Source: Pseudomonas sp. MTM4
GTDB taxonomy: Bacteria > Pseudomonadota > Gammaproteobacteria > Pseudomonadales > Pseudomonadaceae
Length of the DNA stretch: 64,000 bases
Assembly: GCF_019355055.1 (NCBI RefSeq)
Contig: NZ_CP048411.1
Span: forward strand, 3,623,501 to 3,687,500
Direction of reading: 5' to 3'
The translations under genes were made by a program, and so were the position numbers. The notes below the pieces were generated by a model, which did no database searches, was not told the origin of the DNA, and saw only the letters and a program-made list of their open reading frames with translations. Positions 19,301-28,780 of the stretch are shown in pieces (position 1 is the stretch's first letter; every line of letters starts with the position of its first letter).

Positions 19301-20620
19301 TTATTGATAGCGATACAGCAGCATGGCGCCTGGCAGCGCCCAGATGGTAAAGGCGCCGATCAGTCCTACGGTCGCCGGCAGAATCAGCCACCAGACTTTA
19401 GGTGCGAGCGCCGCCATGGGCGTACGCCATTGCACGATGGTCAGGCTCGCCGCGCAGAAGACTGAGGCGAGTAGGGCGCCGGCGATCACATCGGTAGGCC
19501 AGTGCACGCCCAGGTAAACCCGTGACAGCGCGATGGCGGTTGCCGGCAGTCCGCCCAGCAGCACCCAGGCAAGGCGCAGGCGCGGCGGCTGTCCGCGCCC
19601 GGCGAGCACTCCAAGGGTAAGAAAGAACGCGAACGCCGCCGAACTGTGGCCGCTGGGAAAGCTGTAAGTGCTCAGGGGCTCGACCAGAATATCCGGTCGG
19701 ATCCGCCCGAACGTCGCCTTCAGCGCGCCGTTCGCCAGCGCGGTGCCCAGCAGCGTGAGAATGGCGAAAACCGCCGCGCGAGTCTGTCTCAGGGCGAGCA
19801 GCAGCACGCTCAATAGCACTGCCGCCCACAGTTGTGTGTGGTAATCACCGGCACGGGTTACCACCACCATGAAACGGTCGAATATCGGGCTGCGTTCACC
19901 CTGCACGACCGCCATTAGGCCCTCGTCGAACTCGACCAGATAAGGCCAGCCGATGAACAGGCCGATCAGAATGGCGGTGCTCAGGGCGGCAGCCAGCGGC
20001 GTGACCCAGCGCACCTGATGCAGGCTGCAATGCACGACCCCACCGATGAGCAGCAATAGCGCGCCAATGACGATCCCTGCCTCGCCCCAGAAACCATCCG
20101 GTAGTGGCAATCGTACGGCGGCGCCGGCCGTCCAGCCTGGTAGCAGATAGGCCATCGACCAGCCTGCCGCGGCGAACAGGCTCACCAGCAGAAAACGCCC
20201 GAACGGCATGTCCAGCATGCCAGCGGTAAGCGGCAACATGGGTCGCAGGGGGCCGATGAAACGCCCCACGAGAAGGCTGGCAATGCCGTAACGGCCAAAA
20301 TACAGCTCGGCTCGCGTCAGCCATTCCGGATGGTTGCGCAGGCCGCGCATGCTGCGGATGTTCTGGTGATAACGGCGTCCGAGTCCGTAGGACAGCAGAT
20401 CGCCCAGCAGGCCGCCGGCATAGCCCAGTAGCAATGTCTCGCCGAGACTCAGAACGCCACTGCCGGCGAGCACGGCGATGGCGAACACCAGCACGGTGCC
20501 GGGCATCAGCAGGCCGACCACGGCCAGACATTCCAGGCAGGCCACCAGAAACAGACTCAGCCCCAGCCATTGCGGATGCTCGGAGAGCCAGCTGGTGAGC
20601 GCGGTGAGCCATTCGGGCAT
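19301..20620 (-). CDS. DedA/VTT-domain and PAP2 phosphatase fusion protein
   Basis: A 439-residue inner-membrane protein joining two families. The N-terminal ~200 residues are a DedA (SNARE-associated/VTT) domain with VGLLMPGTVLVFAIAVLAG and FIGPLRPMLPLTAGM, the latter family being undecaprenyl-phosphate/phospholipid flippases. The C-terminal ~220 residues are a PAP2 acid phosphatase with all three motifs: KATFGRIRPD, YSFPSGHSSAAF and SRVYLGVHWPTD. The pairing suggests lipid-phosphate dephosphorylation coupled to lipid movement, possibly undecaprenyl pyrophosphate recycling (inference). The ATG at 20620 gives the normal DedA start and has AGGAAAACC upstream. Confidence 0.88.
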   Translation of the reverse strand: MPEWLTALTSWLSEHPQWLGLSLFLVACLECLAVVGLLMPGTVLVFAIAVLAGSGVLSLGETLLLGYAGGLLGDLLSYGLGRRYHQNIRSMRGLRNHPEWLTRAELYFGRYGIASLLVGRFIGPLRPMLPLTAGMLDMPFGRFLLVSLFAAAGWSMAYLLPGWTAGAAVRLPLPDGFWGEAGIVIGALLLLIGGVVHCSLHQVRWVTPLAAALSTAILIGLFIGWPYLVEFDEGLMAVVQGERSPIFDRFMVVVTRAGDYHTQLWAAVLLSVLLLALRQTRAAVFAILTLLGTALANGALKATFGRIRPDILVEPLSTYSFPSGHSSAAFAFFLTLGVLAGRGQPPRLRLAWVLLGGLPATAIALSRVYLGVHWPTDVIAGALLASVFCAASLTIVQWRTPMAALAPKVWWLILPATVGLIGAFTIWALPGAMLLYRYQ

Positions 20621-20835
20621 CGGAGGTTTTCCTTTCGTCGAGACGGTTTCGACCGGCCGTGGGTGTTCCGGTTTCAATGCGCTGCATGATAGCGCCGGAG
20701 GCATGGGGCTCGGTTCCGGCCGGCGACGGCTTGATCTCGCGGGTTGCCGTGCAATGAGTGGCGGTTATCGCGCAAGCATTGGTGCGCTTGCCTGCCATTC
20801 GCCCGGCGCCGCTGTGCGTGGGGCGCGTGGGTGGC

Positions 20836-20841
20836 TATAAT
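20836..20841 (+). promoter_or_regulatory. Possible -10 box (TATAAT) for proA
   Basis: A perfect TATAAT, 34 bases before the proA start codon, in a GC-rich context where it stands out. No good -35 box is seen at the proper distance. It could drive the long downstream run proA to lipB. Confidence 0.35.
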
Positions 20842-20875
20842 CAGCCGCTTTCCCTCCAGTCAGGCCAGCCAGACC

Positions 20876-22141
20876 ATGACCGAGTCCGTAATCGACTACA
20901 TGACCCGCCTCGGTCGCGCCGCGCGCGAGGCGTCGCGTGTGCTCGCCCGTGCCACCACCGCACAGAAGAATCGCGCACTGCATGCCGCCGCCGCTGCGCT
21001 GGACGCTGCGCGCAGCGAGCTGGTCGAAGCCAATCAGCGAGACCTGGCGGCAGGACGCGCCTATGGTCTGGACGAGGCGATGATCGATCGCCTGGCGCTG
21101 ACCCCAGCGCGTATCGACGACATGATCGAGGGCCTGCGCCAGGTCGCGACCCTGCCGGACCCCATCGGCGAAATTCGCGACATGCGCTACCTGCCGTCCG
21201 GCATTCAGGTTGGCAAGATGCGTGTGCCGCTCGGCGTGGTAGGCATCATCTACGAATCGCGGCCGAACGTGACCATCGACGCCGCCAGCCTTTGCTTGAA
21301 ATCCGGTAACGCCACCATCCTGCGTGGCGGCTCGGAGGCGATTCATTCGAATCAGGCGATTGCTCGCTGCATCCAGCTGGGGCTGGCCGAAGCCGAATTG
21401 CCAGCCGCTGCGGTGCAGGTCGTCGAAACCACCGATCGTGCCGCTGTCGGTGCGCTGATCACCATGCCGGAATTTGTTGATGTGATCGTTCCGCGTGGCG
21501 GCAAGGGCCTGATCGAACGCATCAGTCGCGACGCCAAGGTCCCGGTGATCAAGCACCTGGACGGCATCTGCCATGTGTTCATCGACCAGGCCGCCGATAT
21601 CGACAAGGCCATTCGCGTCGCCGACAACGCCAAAACCCAGCGCTACGCACCCTGCAACACCATGGAAACGTTGCTGGTGCACGCTGCCGTTGCCGGCCGC
21701 GTGCTGCCGCCGCTGGCCGCTATCTACCGCGACAAGGGCGTCGAATTGCGCGGTTGCCCGCGTACCTGCGAACTGCTCGGTGGTGAGGTGCTGACCGCGA
21801 GTGAGGAAGATTGGTCCACCGAATACAACGCGCCGATTCTTTCGATCCGGCTGGTCGATTCCCTGGGCGAGGCCATCGAACATATCAACCGTTACGGCTC
21901 GCAGCATACCGATGCGATCGTCACGGAAAATTTCACCGATGCCCGCCGTTTCATCACCGAAGTCGACTCGGCGTCGGTGATGGTCAACGCCTCCACGCGT
22001 TTCGCGGACGGCTTCGAATACGGCCTGGGTGCAGAAATCGGCATTTCTACCGATAAGCTGCACGCACGCGGACCGGTTGGCCTGGAAGGTCTGACCAGCG
22101 AGAAATATGTGGTCTTCGGCGACGGCCACGTGCGTACTTGA
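20876..22141 (+). CDS. proA: Gamma-glutamyl phosphate reductase ProA
   Basis: Second enzyme of proline synthesis: reduces gamma-glutamyl phosphate to glutamate semialdehyde with NADPH. It is 421 residues long and belongs to the aldehyde dehydrogenase superfamily. The catalytic cysteine lies in [30 protein letters not shown] and [15 protein letters not shown] are family signatures. The ATG at 20876 gives the standard start ([20 protein letters not shown]), and a longer in-frame reading upstream is not supported. Its TGA stop overlaps the nadD ATG (TGATG), so the two are coupled. First gene of a compact plus-strand run. Confidence 0.96.
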   Translation: MTESVIDYMTRLGRAAREASRVLARATTAQKNRALHAAAAALDAARSELVEANQRDLAAGRAYGLDEAMIDRLALTPARIDDMIEGLRQVATLPDPIGEIRDMRYLPSGIQVGKMRVPLGVVGIIYESRPNVTIDAASLCLKSGNATILRGGSEAIHSNQAIARCIQLGLAEAELPAAAVQVVETTDRAAVGALITMPEFVDVIVPRGGKGLIERISRDAKVPVIKHLDGICHVFIDQAADIDKAIRVADNAKTQRYAPCNTMETLLVHAAVAGRVLPPLAAIYRDKGVELRGCPRTCELLGGEVLTASEEDWSTEYNAPILSIRLVDSLGEAIEHINRYGSQHTDAIVTENFTDARRFITEVDSASVMVNASTRFADGFEYGLGAEIGISTDKLHARGPVGLEGLTSEKYVVFGDGHVRT

Positions 22142-22800
22142 TGAGCATTGCCCGCACGCCACGGCGCATCGGTGTTCTCGGTGGCACCTTCGATCCGGTG
22201 CACATCGGGCACTTGCGCGGGGCTGTGGAAGTGGCTGAAGCGCTCGGGCTCGACGAGGTTCGCCTGGTTCCGAATTTCCGCCCGCCGCACCGTGAAACGC
22301 CGAACAGCTCCGCGCAAGACCGGCTGGCGATGGTCCGGCTGGCGGCGCGGGAATTGCCCCTACTCAAAGTCGACTCTCGCGAGCTGGAGCGCGACAAGCC
22401 GTCGTATACGCTCGACACGCTGGAATCGCTACGTGAGGAGATGGAAGCTGACGATCAGCTCTTTCTTATCATGGGTTGGGACGCGTTCTGCGGCTTACCC
22501 AGCTGGCATCGCTGGGATGAGCTGCTCGATCACTGCCACGTCCTCGTCATGCAACGGCCTGACGCCGACAGCGAAGCCCCCGAAGCTCTGCGTGATCTGC
22601 TGGCGGCACGCAACGTGAACGATCCGCTGGCGCTGGCCGGCAGCAGCGGGCAAATCGCTTTCGTCTGGCAGGCGCCTCTCGGGGTTTCTGCGACGCGAAT
22701 TCGTCAATTTCTGGCCAGTGGTCGATCGGTCCGTTTTCTGGTTCCCGACGCCGTACTGGCCTATATCAACGCGCACGGACTCTACCGGGCGTCGAACTGA
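22141..22800 (+). CDS. nadD: Nicotinate-nucleotide adenylyltransferase NadD
   Basis: Adenylates nicotinate mononucleotide to deamido-NAD in NAD synthesis. The 219-residue protein has the nucleotidyltransferase motif [15 protein letters not shown] near the N-terminus and the C-terminal [14 protein letters not shown] (ISSTxIR type). The ATG at 22141 overlaps the proA stop; a TTG one codon upstream is in frame but less likely. Followed by rsfS after 14 bases. The order proA-nadD-rsfS-rlmH-mrdA-rodA is conserved in Pseudomonas. Confidence 0.95.
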   Translation: MSIARTPRRIGVLGGTFDPVHIGHLRGAVEVAEALGLDEVRLVPNFRPPHRETPNSSAQDRLAMVRLAARELPLLKVDSRELERDKPSYTLDTLESLREEMEADDQLFLIMGWDAFCGLPSWHRWDELLDHCHVLVMQRPDADSEAPEALRDLLAARNVNDPLALAGSSGQIAFVWQAPLGVSATRIRQFLASGRSVRFLVPDAVLAYINAHGLYRASN

Positions 22801-22814
22801 GGTTGTTTCAAGTT

Positions 22815-23174
22815 ATGCAAAATGATTCGTTGGTCCAGCTGGCCGTGAGCGCCCTGGAAGATCTGAAAGGCGCTGACATCACCACCATCGATGTTCGCGG
22901 CAAGACCAGTGTCACCGATTTCATGGTGATCGCCAGCGGTACCTCCAGCCGCCACGTGAAGTCGCTGGCCGATAACGTGCTCGAGAAGGTCAAGGAGCAG
23001 GGCGTTCGTCCGCTGGGCAGCGAAGGTCTGGACGGCGGTGAGTGGGCGCTGCTCGACCTGGGCGATGTCGTCGTTCATGTCATGCAGGTGCCGACTCGTC
23101 AGTTCTATGACCTCGAACGCCTCTGGCAGGGCGCCGAACAGAGCCGCGCCCAGCATGCGGGTGAGCAGGAATAA
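22815..23174 (+). CDS. rsfS: Ribosome silencing factor RsfS
   Basis: Binds the large ribosomal subunit protein L14 and blocks subunit joining when nutrients are short. The 119-residue protein shows the family stretches [20 protein letters not shown] and [16 protein letters not shown]. The ATG at 22815 gives the usual start ([14 protein letters not shown]); a TTG at 22803 in the same frame would add four residues. Only a weak GAGG lies upstream. It sits between nadD and rlmH, its common place. Confidence 0.93.
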   Translation: MQNDSLVQLAVSALEDLKGADITTIDVRGKTSVTDFMVIASGTSSRHVKSLADNVLEKVKEQGVRPLGSEGLDGGEWALLDLGDVVVHVMQVPTRQFYDLERLWQGAEQSRAQHAGEQE

Positions 23175-23183
23175 GGTAGATCC

Positions 23184-23651
23184 GTGCGAATCAAGCTGAT
23201 CGCGGTGGGGTCGAAGATGCCGCGCTGGGTCGAGGATGGCTGGCATGAATACGCCAAGCGTCTGCCCTCGGAGCTGCCTCTGGAGCTGCATGAAATATCG
23301 CTCAACACACGCGGCAAGAATGCTGACGTAGCGCGGTTGATTCGCCAGGAAGGCGAAGCCATGCTGGCGAAGGTGCAGCCCGGCGAGCGTATCGTCACTC
23401 TGGAAGTGACGGGTCGACCCTGGAGCACCGAGCAGCTGGCGACCGAGCTGGAGCGTTGGCGGCTCGATGCGCGCAACGTCAACCTGATGGTTGGCGGGCC
23501 GGAGGGCCTGGCTCCCGAGGTCTGCGCACGTAGCGAACAACGCTGGTCGCTGTCGCCGCTGACGTTGCCGCACCCGCTTGTACGCATTCTGATCGGCGAG
23601 CAGATTTATCGCGCCTGGTCATTGCTGTCGGGCCACCCTTACCACAAGTAG
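23184..23651 (+). CDS. rlmH: 23S rRNA pseudouridine-1915 N3-methyltransferase RlmH
   Basis: A SPOUT-class methyltransferase that modifies Psi1915 in helix 69 of 23S rRNA on assembled ribosomes. The 155-residue length is standard. SAM-binding knot motifs are [14 protein letters not shown] and the C-terminal [19 protein letters not shown]. It starts with a GTG ([16 protein letters not shown] is the usual N-terminus), 9 bases after the rsfS stop with AAGGTAGA before it. mrdA follows after 16 bases. Confidence 0.95.
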   Translation: MRIKLIAVGSKMPRWVEDGWHEYAKRLPSELPLELHEISLNTRGKNADVARLIRQEGEAMLAKVQPGERIVTLEVTGRPWSTEQLATELERWRLDARNVNLMVGGPEGLAPEVCARSEQRWSLSPLTLPHPLVRILIGEQIYRAWSLLSGHPYHK

Positions 23652-23667
23652 TACGGCCAAACCCAAG

Positions 23668-25557
23668 ATGTCCCAGCCGATACCCCTCAAGGACCACGAA
23701 AAGGACGCCCGTCTGGTGCGCCAGCGCGTGCTTGTGGGTGCGGCATTCGTGTTGTTGCTCACCGGCATGCTGATTGCGCGTCTGTATTACCTGCAGGTCG
23801 TGCAGTATCAGCACCATTCCACGCTCTCGGAAAACAACCGCGTCCATGTCCAGCCCATTCCGCCGAACAGAGGGCTGATCTTCGATCGGACCGGCAAGAT
23901 CATTGCCGACAACCGACCGAGTTTCAGCCTGACGGTGACGCGCGAGCGCGCCGAGGATTGGCGCAAGACGCTGGATACCGTGGTCGAGGTGCTCGAATTG
24001 TCGAGCGAGGAGCGCGAGCTGTTCGAGAAGCGCGTGCTGCAAGGGCGTCGGCCCTTCGAACCGGTGCCGATTATGTACGAACTGTCGGAGGAGCAGATTG
24101 CGCGCATCGCCGTCGACCAGTTCCGACTGCCAGGCGTCGAGGTCGCAGCGCAATTGGTCCGGCATTACCCGCAGCGCGAACATTTCGCGCACTCGGTCGG
24201 CTATGTCGGGCGCATCAACGAGGCGGAGCTCAAGCGGCTCGATCCGGTCAATTATGCGGGGACCCACCACATCGGCAAGACCGGCATCGAGCGGTTCTAC
24301 GAAGACTCGCTGCATGGTCAGGTGGGCTACGAAGAAGTAGAAACCAATGCGCGCGGGCGCGTGCTGCGGGTGCTCAAACGCACCGATCCGATACCGGGCA
24401 AGGACATCACCCTGACCCTCGATCTGGATCTACAAGAGGCAGCCGAGGCCGCACTGGCGGGGCGCCGTGGGGCTGTGGTGGCATTGCAACCGGCAACTGG
24501 CGAAGTGCTGGCGATGGTCAGTCAGCCGAGTTTCGACCCCAATCTGTTCGTTACCGGCATCAGCTTCAAGGCCTACGGCGAACTGCGCGATTCCATCGAC
24601 CAGCCGCTGTTCAACCGCGTGCTGCGCGGCCTGTATCCGCCCGGGTCGACCATCAAGCCGATGATGGCGGTGGCTGGCCTCGATTCGGGCGTGGTAACCG
24701 AAAACAGCAAGGTGTTCGATCCCGGTTTTTTTCAATTGCCGAACGTGAAGCACAAGTACCGCAACTGGAACCGGGGCGGCGATGGTTGGGTGGATCTGGA
24801 GGCTGCGATTTATCGCTCCAACGACACCTACTTCTACGACATGGCCCACAAGATGGGCATCGATCGGATGCACGAATACATGACCCGCTTCGGCATCGGT
24901 CAGCGTGTGTCGCTGGACATGTTCGAGGAAACCGCCGGCCTGATGCCGTCCCGGGAATGGAAGCGGGCCCGTTACCGCCAGCCCTGGTATCCGGGCGAAA
25001 CCGTCATTCTCGGCATCGGACAGGGCTATATGCAGACCACGCCATTGCAGTTGGCTCAGGCGACCTCCTTGATGGCCACTCACGGTAAGTGGATTCGGCC
25101 GCATCTGGCGAAAAGCATCGAGGGCGTGTCCCCGGTCGATCCGGAGCCGATGCCGGATATCGAGTTGCGTGACCCGGACTACTGGGATGCTGCCATCGAC
25201 GGCATGGTGGCGGTTCTGCACGGCGCGCGCGGTACCGCGAGAAAGGTCGGCGATACGGCCAGCTATCGTATTGCCGGCAAGAGCGGTACCGCGCAGGTGG
25301 TCGCCATCAAGCAAGGCGAGCGATACGACAGCGAGAAACTTGCCGAACGGCATCGTGACCATGCGCTGTTCGTCGCGTTCGCGCCGGTGCATGACCCGCA
25401 GATTGCGGTGGCGGTGATGGTCGAGAACGGTGAGTCCGGCTCTGGTGTCGCCGCCCCGGTTGCCAAGCAGGTCATGGATGCCTGGTTGTTGAACGAGGCG
25501 GGCGAGCTGAAAGCCGAGTATGCGCCGCCACTGACGGCCGAGGTGGAAGAGCCATGA
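23668..25557 (+). CDS. mrdA: Penicillin-binding protein 2 (elongasome transpeptidase)
   Basis: Class B PBP that cross-links peptidoglycan during cell elongation together with RodA. The 629-residue protein has a short cytoplasmic tail, one membrane anchor (VLLLTGMLIARLYYLQV, about 25-45), a dimerisation domain, and a transpeptidase domain with PPGSTIKPM (active Ser327), the SxN motif in RSNDTYFYD and GKSGTAQV. Also called pbpA in Pseudomonas. Its stop overlaps the rodA ATG. It is a beta-lactam target (mecillinam-sensitive class). Confidence 0.96.
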   Translation: MSQPIPLKDHEKDARLVRQRVLVGAAFVLLLTGMLIARLYYLQVVQYQHHSTLSENNRVHVQPIPPNRGLIFDRTGKIIADNRPSFSLTVTRERAEDWRKTLDTVVEVLELSSEERELFEKRVLQGRRPFEPVPIMYELSEEQIARIAVDQFRLPGVEVAAQLVRHYPQREHFAHSVGYVGRINEAELKRLDPVNYAGTHHIGKTGIERFYEDSLHGQVGYEEVETNARGRVLRVLKRTDPIPGKDITLTLDLDLQEAAEAALAGRRGAVVALQPATGEVLAMVSQPSFDPNLFVTGISFKAYGELRDSIDQPLFNRVLRGLYPPGSTIKPMMAVAGLDSGVVTENSKVFDPGFFQLPNVKHKYRNWNRGGDGWVDLEAAIYRSNDTYFYDMAHKMGIDRMHEYMTRFGIGQRVSLDMFEETAGLMPSREWKRARYRQPWYPGETVILGIGQGYMQTTPLQLAQATSLMATHGKWIRPHLAKSIEGVSPVDPEPMPDIELRDPDYWDAAIDGMVAVLHGARGTARKVGDTASYRIAGKSGTAQVVAIKQGERYDSEKLAERHRDHALFVAFAPVHDPQIAVAVMVENGESGSGVAAPVAKQVMDAWLLNEAGELKAEYAPPLTAEVEEP

Positions 25558-26699
25558 GCGGGACGTTCGATCGCACGCTGTCCACCACCGATGTGATGCG
25601 CCGACGCGCGACCTTGTTGCAGCGCATGCACATCGATGGCGTGCTGCTGTTGCTTCTGCTGTCACTCGCGGCGGGCAGTCTGTTCATTCTTTATTCGGCC
25701 GGCGGCAAAAACTGGGATCTGCTGATCAAGCAGGCCTCCTCGTTCGGCATAGGCCTGACTGCCATGCTGGTCATCGCTCAGCTGGAACCGCGCTTCATGG
25801 CGCGCTGGGTGCCGCTCGGCTATCTCGGTGTCGTCGCGTTGCTCTTGGCGGTGGAGTTCGTGGGCTATACGGCAATGGGCGCGACCCGCTGGATCAACAT
25901 TCCTGGCGTGATTCGCTTTCAGCCATCGGAATTCATGAAAATCATCATGCCGATGACCATTGCCTGGTACCTGTCCACCCGCGCACTGCCGCCCGGTATT
26001 AAGCACACCGTCATCACTCTGTGCCTGATCCTGGTGCCCTTCGTGCTGATTCTCAAACAGCCGGACCTGGGCACTTCGCTGCTGGTGCTGGTTTCCGGTG
26101 CCTTCGTGCTGTTCATCGCCGGGCTGCGCTGGCGCTGGGTCCTGGGCGCGATTGCGGCGCTCGTGCCCATCGCTGTCGGCATGTGGTATTTCGTGCTGCA
26201 TAACTACCAGAAGCAGCGCGTGCATACCTTCCTCGACCCGGAAAGCGATCCGCTGGGGACCGGCTGGAACATCATCCAGTCGAAGGCGGCGATCGGCTCG
26301 GGCGGGGTATTTGGCAAAGGCTGGTTGCTCGGCACCCAGTCGCACCTGGATTTTTTGCCCGAAAGCCATACGGACTTTATCATTGCGGTCCTGGCCGAGG
26401 AGTTCGGCCTGGTTGGCGTCTGTCTACTGCTGCTGCTGTATCTTCTGCTGATCGCGCGGGGGTTGGTCATCACGGTTCAGGCGCAGACATTGTTTGGCAA
26501 GTTGCTTGCCGGCGCGCTGACGATGACGTTCTTCGTATACGTCTTCATCAATATCGGGATGGTCAGCGGATTGCTGCCGGTCGTAGGGGTGCCGTTGCCC
26601 TTTATCAGTTTTGGTGGCACTTCATTGGTGACCCTGCTATCAGGGTTCGGGGTTTTGATGTCGATCCACACCCATCGCAAGTGGATCGCGCAGGTTTGA
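25554..26699 (+). CDS. rodA: RodA glycosyltransferase of the elongasome
   Basis: SEDS-family peptidoglycan polymerase, inner-membrane partner of PBP2. The 381-residue protein has about ten membrane segments. SEDS signatures are visible: GATRWINIPGVIRFQPSEFMK (read in parts as GATRWI and QPSEFMK), LKQPDLGTSLLVL, and the C-terminal PLPFISFGGTSLV. ATG overlaps the mrdA stop (ATGA). Also called mrdB. Confidence 0.95.
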   Translation: MSGTFDRTLSTTDVMRRRATLLQRMHIDGVLLLLLLSLAAGSLFILYSAGGKNWDLLIKQASSFGIGLTAMLVIAQLEPRFMARWVPLGYLGVVALLLAVEFVGYTAMGATRWINIPGVIRFQPSEFMKIIMPMTIAWYLSTRALPPGIKHTVITLCLILVPFVLILKQPDLGTSLLVLVSGAFVLFIAGLRWRWVLGAIAALVPIAVGMWYFVLHNYQKQRVHTFLDPESDPLGTGWNIIQSKAAIGSGGVFGKGWLLGTQSHLDFLPESHTDFIIAVLAEEFGLVGVCLLLLLYLLLIARGLVITVQAQTLFGKLLAGALTMTFFVYVFINIGMVSGLLPVVGVPLPFISFGGTSLVTLLSGFGVLMSIHTHRKWIAQV

Positions 26700-26704
26700 T
26701 TAGA

Positions 26705-27730
26705 GTGAATTTCTTGAATCCATTACGACGTGGCTGGTTGGCACGAGTGCTCTGCGGAGCGGGGCTGTTCGGTGTGGTTGGCGGAATCCCGACGGCGTTC
26801 GCGGCAGACTATCAGGGCGACAAGGTTGCCGAATTCGTGCGTGAAATGACTCACGACTACGGCTTCGCTAGCGAGCAGTTGGTTGAAATACTGGCCGAAG
26901 CAGAGCGCAAACAGGCGATTCTCGACGCCATTTCCCGTCCGGCGGAGCGCGTCAAACCCTGGAAGGAATACCGGCCGATCTTCATAACCGATTCGCGGGT
27001 GGCCCAGGGTGTCGACTTCTGGCGTGAAAATGAGGCCGCGCTATCGCGGGCAGAGCAGGAGTACGGCGTGCCGGCCGAGGTGATCGTTTCGATCATTGGC
27101 GTTGAGACCTTCTATGGCCGCAACACCGGCAGCTATCGTGTCATCGATGCGCTGGCGACCTTGGGCTTCGATTATCCGCCGCGCCAGCCATTCTTCCGTC
27201 AGCAGCTCAAGGAATTCCTGCTGCTGGCTCGCGAAGAACAGGTCGACCCGCTGGCTTTGACTGGCTCCTATGCCGGTGCGATGGGGCTACCGCAATTCAT
27301 GCCGAGTAGCTTCCGCGCCTATGCCGTGGACTTCGATGCCGACGGCCGTATCGACATCTGGAAGAATCCGGTCGATGCCATCGGCAGTGCCGCCAATTAC
27401 TTCAAGCAGCACGGCTGGGTAGCCGATGCACCTGTGGTCGCCAAGGCTACGGTCAACGGCGAGCGGCACGGTGAAGGCCTGACCGAAGGGCTCGAACCGG
27501 TCAAGAATGCTGCCGAGCTACGCCAGCTCGGCTGGCAGTGGCAGACCGAGGCGGAGCTCGCAGACGACACGGCCGTGACCGCCTTCCGACTGGACGGCGC
27601 CGAAGGTGATGAATACTGGGTAGGCTTGCCCAATTTCTACGTCATCACGCGTTACAACCGCAGCGTGATGTACGCCATGGCAGTGCATCAGCTTGCCGAG
27701 CAACTGGCCCAGGCACGAGGCGCGCAATGA
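26705..27730 (+). CDS. mltB: Membrane-bound lytic murein transglycosylase B
   Basis: Cleaves the glycan strand of peptidoglycan to give 1,6-anhydromuramic ends (GH103 family). The 341-residue protein (GTG start at 26705) begins with a signal peptide (LARVLCGAGLFGVVGGIPTAFA). The catalytic glutamate lies in IIGVETFYGRNTGSYRV, and YAGAMGLPQFMPSSFRAYAVDFD is diagnostic. There is no lipobox, so it may be the soluble/periplasmic form known in P. aeruginosa as SltB1, the homologue at this rodA-proximal place. A GTG at 26681 overlapping rodA would add eight residues. The stop overlaps the rlpA ATG. Confidence 0.92.
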   Translation: MNFLNPLRRGWLARVLCGAGLFGVVGGIPTAFAADYQGDKVAEFVREMTHDYGFASEQLVEILAEAERKQAILDAISRPAERVKPWKEYRPIFITDSRVAQGVDFWRENEAALSRAEQEYGVPAEVIVSIIGVETFYGRNTGSYRVIDALATLGFDYPPRQPFFRQQLKEFLLLAREEQVDPLALTGSYAGAMGLPQFMPSSFRAYAVDFDADGRIDIWKNPVDAIGSAANYFKQHGWVADAPVVAKATVNGERHGEGLTEGLEPVKNAAELRQLGWQWQTEAELADDTAVTAFRLDGAEGDEYWVGLPNFYVITRYNRSVMYAMAVHQLAEQLAQARGAQ

Positions 27731-28719
27731 TCGCTCGTCTGCTGGCGGTATCTGCCGTTCTCGCGCTCGTGGCGGGTTGCGCCTCGTCACCGACACCGCC
27801 GCAGCCTTCGACGCCTGCGCCGAGCACGGGCATCAGCGGCCCCGATAACTATTCACGGCCACACAAGGACGGCGCGCCCTGGTGGGACGTCGACGTCTCG
27901 GCCATTCCCGACGCGACGCCCGTGCCGCATAACGGCCCGTTCAAAGCCAATCCCTACACCGTGTTGGGCAAGACCTACTATCCGATCGGTGATGGACGCA
28001 ACTATCAGGCAACCGGTACCGCATCCTGGTATGGCACCAAGTTCCACGGGCAGCCTACCGCCAACGGCGAGAAGTACGATCTGTACGGCATGAGCGCAGC
28101 ACACAAGACGTTACCGCTGCCCAGCTACGTCCGGGTGACCAACGTCGACAACGGTAAGACTGTGGTACTGCGGGTCAACGATCGCGGCCCCTTCTACTCG
28201 GACCGGATCATCGATCTGTCATTTGCGGCGGCGAAAAAACTGGGCTATGCCGAGACCGGAACCGCCCGGGTCAAGGTCGAAGGTATCGACCCCGAGCGGT
28301 GGTGGGCCGAGCGCGGCCAGTCTGCGCCGATGGTACTGGCGCAGCCGCAGAAGGTCGCCGGTCAGCCCGCTGGTCGCTCGCTGTCACAGCCTGTCGAACA
28401 GTACACTCCTCCGCCAGCGCAGCATGCCGGCGCTACGTTGCCGGTGCAGGTCGATCGCGGCAACACGATTGCCGCAGGCCAGTCGGGAGTGTTTCTGCAG
28501 GTCGGTGCGTTTGCCAATCCAGATGCCGCTCAGCTGCTACGCGACAAGCTCAGCGGCATGACTACGGCACCGGTATTCGTCAGTTCGGTGGTTCATCAGG
28601 AGCAGGTTTTGCACCGGGTGCGCCTCGGGCCGATCGACTCGCCGGATGAGGCCGCGCAGCTGGAGCAGAGCGTCCGCCTTGCCAATCTGGGAAATCCGCG
28701 GCGTGTGAGTGGCGAATGA
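27727..28719 (+). CDS. rlpA: RlpA, septal ring lytic transglycosylase lipoprotein
   Basis: Outer-membrane lipoprotein that in P. aeruginosa cuts denuded (peptide-free) glycan at the septum. The 330-residue protein starts with a lipoprotein signal (AVLALVAGCASS). A double-psi beta-barrel domain spans about 95-190 (GTASWYGTKFHGQPTANGE, VLRVNDRGPFYSDRIIDLS with the catalytic-type Asp). A C-terminal SPOR domain from about 250 (GVFLQVGAFANPDAAQLL) targets it to division-site peptidoglycan. Overlaps mltB by ATGA. Confidence 0.95.
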   Translation: MIARLLAVSAVLALVAGCASSPTPPQPSTPAPSTGISGPDNYSRPHKDGAPWWDVDVSAIPDATPVPHNGPFKANPYTVLGKTYYPIGDGRNYQATGTASWYGTKFHGQPTANGEKYDLYGMSAAHKTLPLPSYVRVTNVDNGKTVVLRVNDRGPFYSDRIIDLSFAAAKKLGYAETGTARVKVEGIDPERWWAERGQSAPMVLAQPQKVAGQPAGRSLSQPVEQYTPPPAQHAGATLPVQVDRGNTIAAGQSGVFLQVGAFANPDAAQLLRDKLSGMTTAPVFVSSVVHQEQVLHRVRLGPIDSPDEAAQLEQSVRLANLGNPRRVSGE

Positions 28720-28780
28720 GGCCATTCCATGTCTTGGCCGAGCGCCGTTTGTTTTTGTCTACACCACTTCTGAGAGCGCA

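Noticed and set aside
20765..22162. A 465-codon frame antisense to proA, plus similar ones opposite mrdA, dacC, miaB and the AidB-like gene
   Set aside because: Each lies fully over a well-conserved gene on the other strand and encodes low-complexity Arg/Gly/His-rich sequence without family features.
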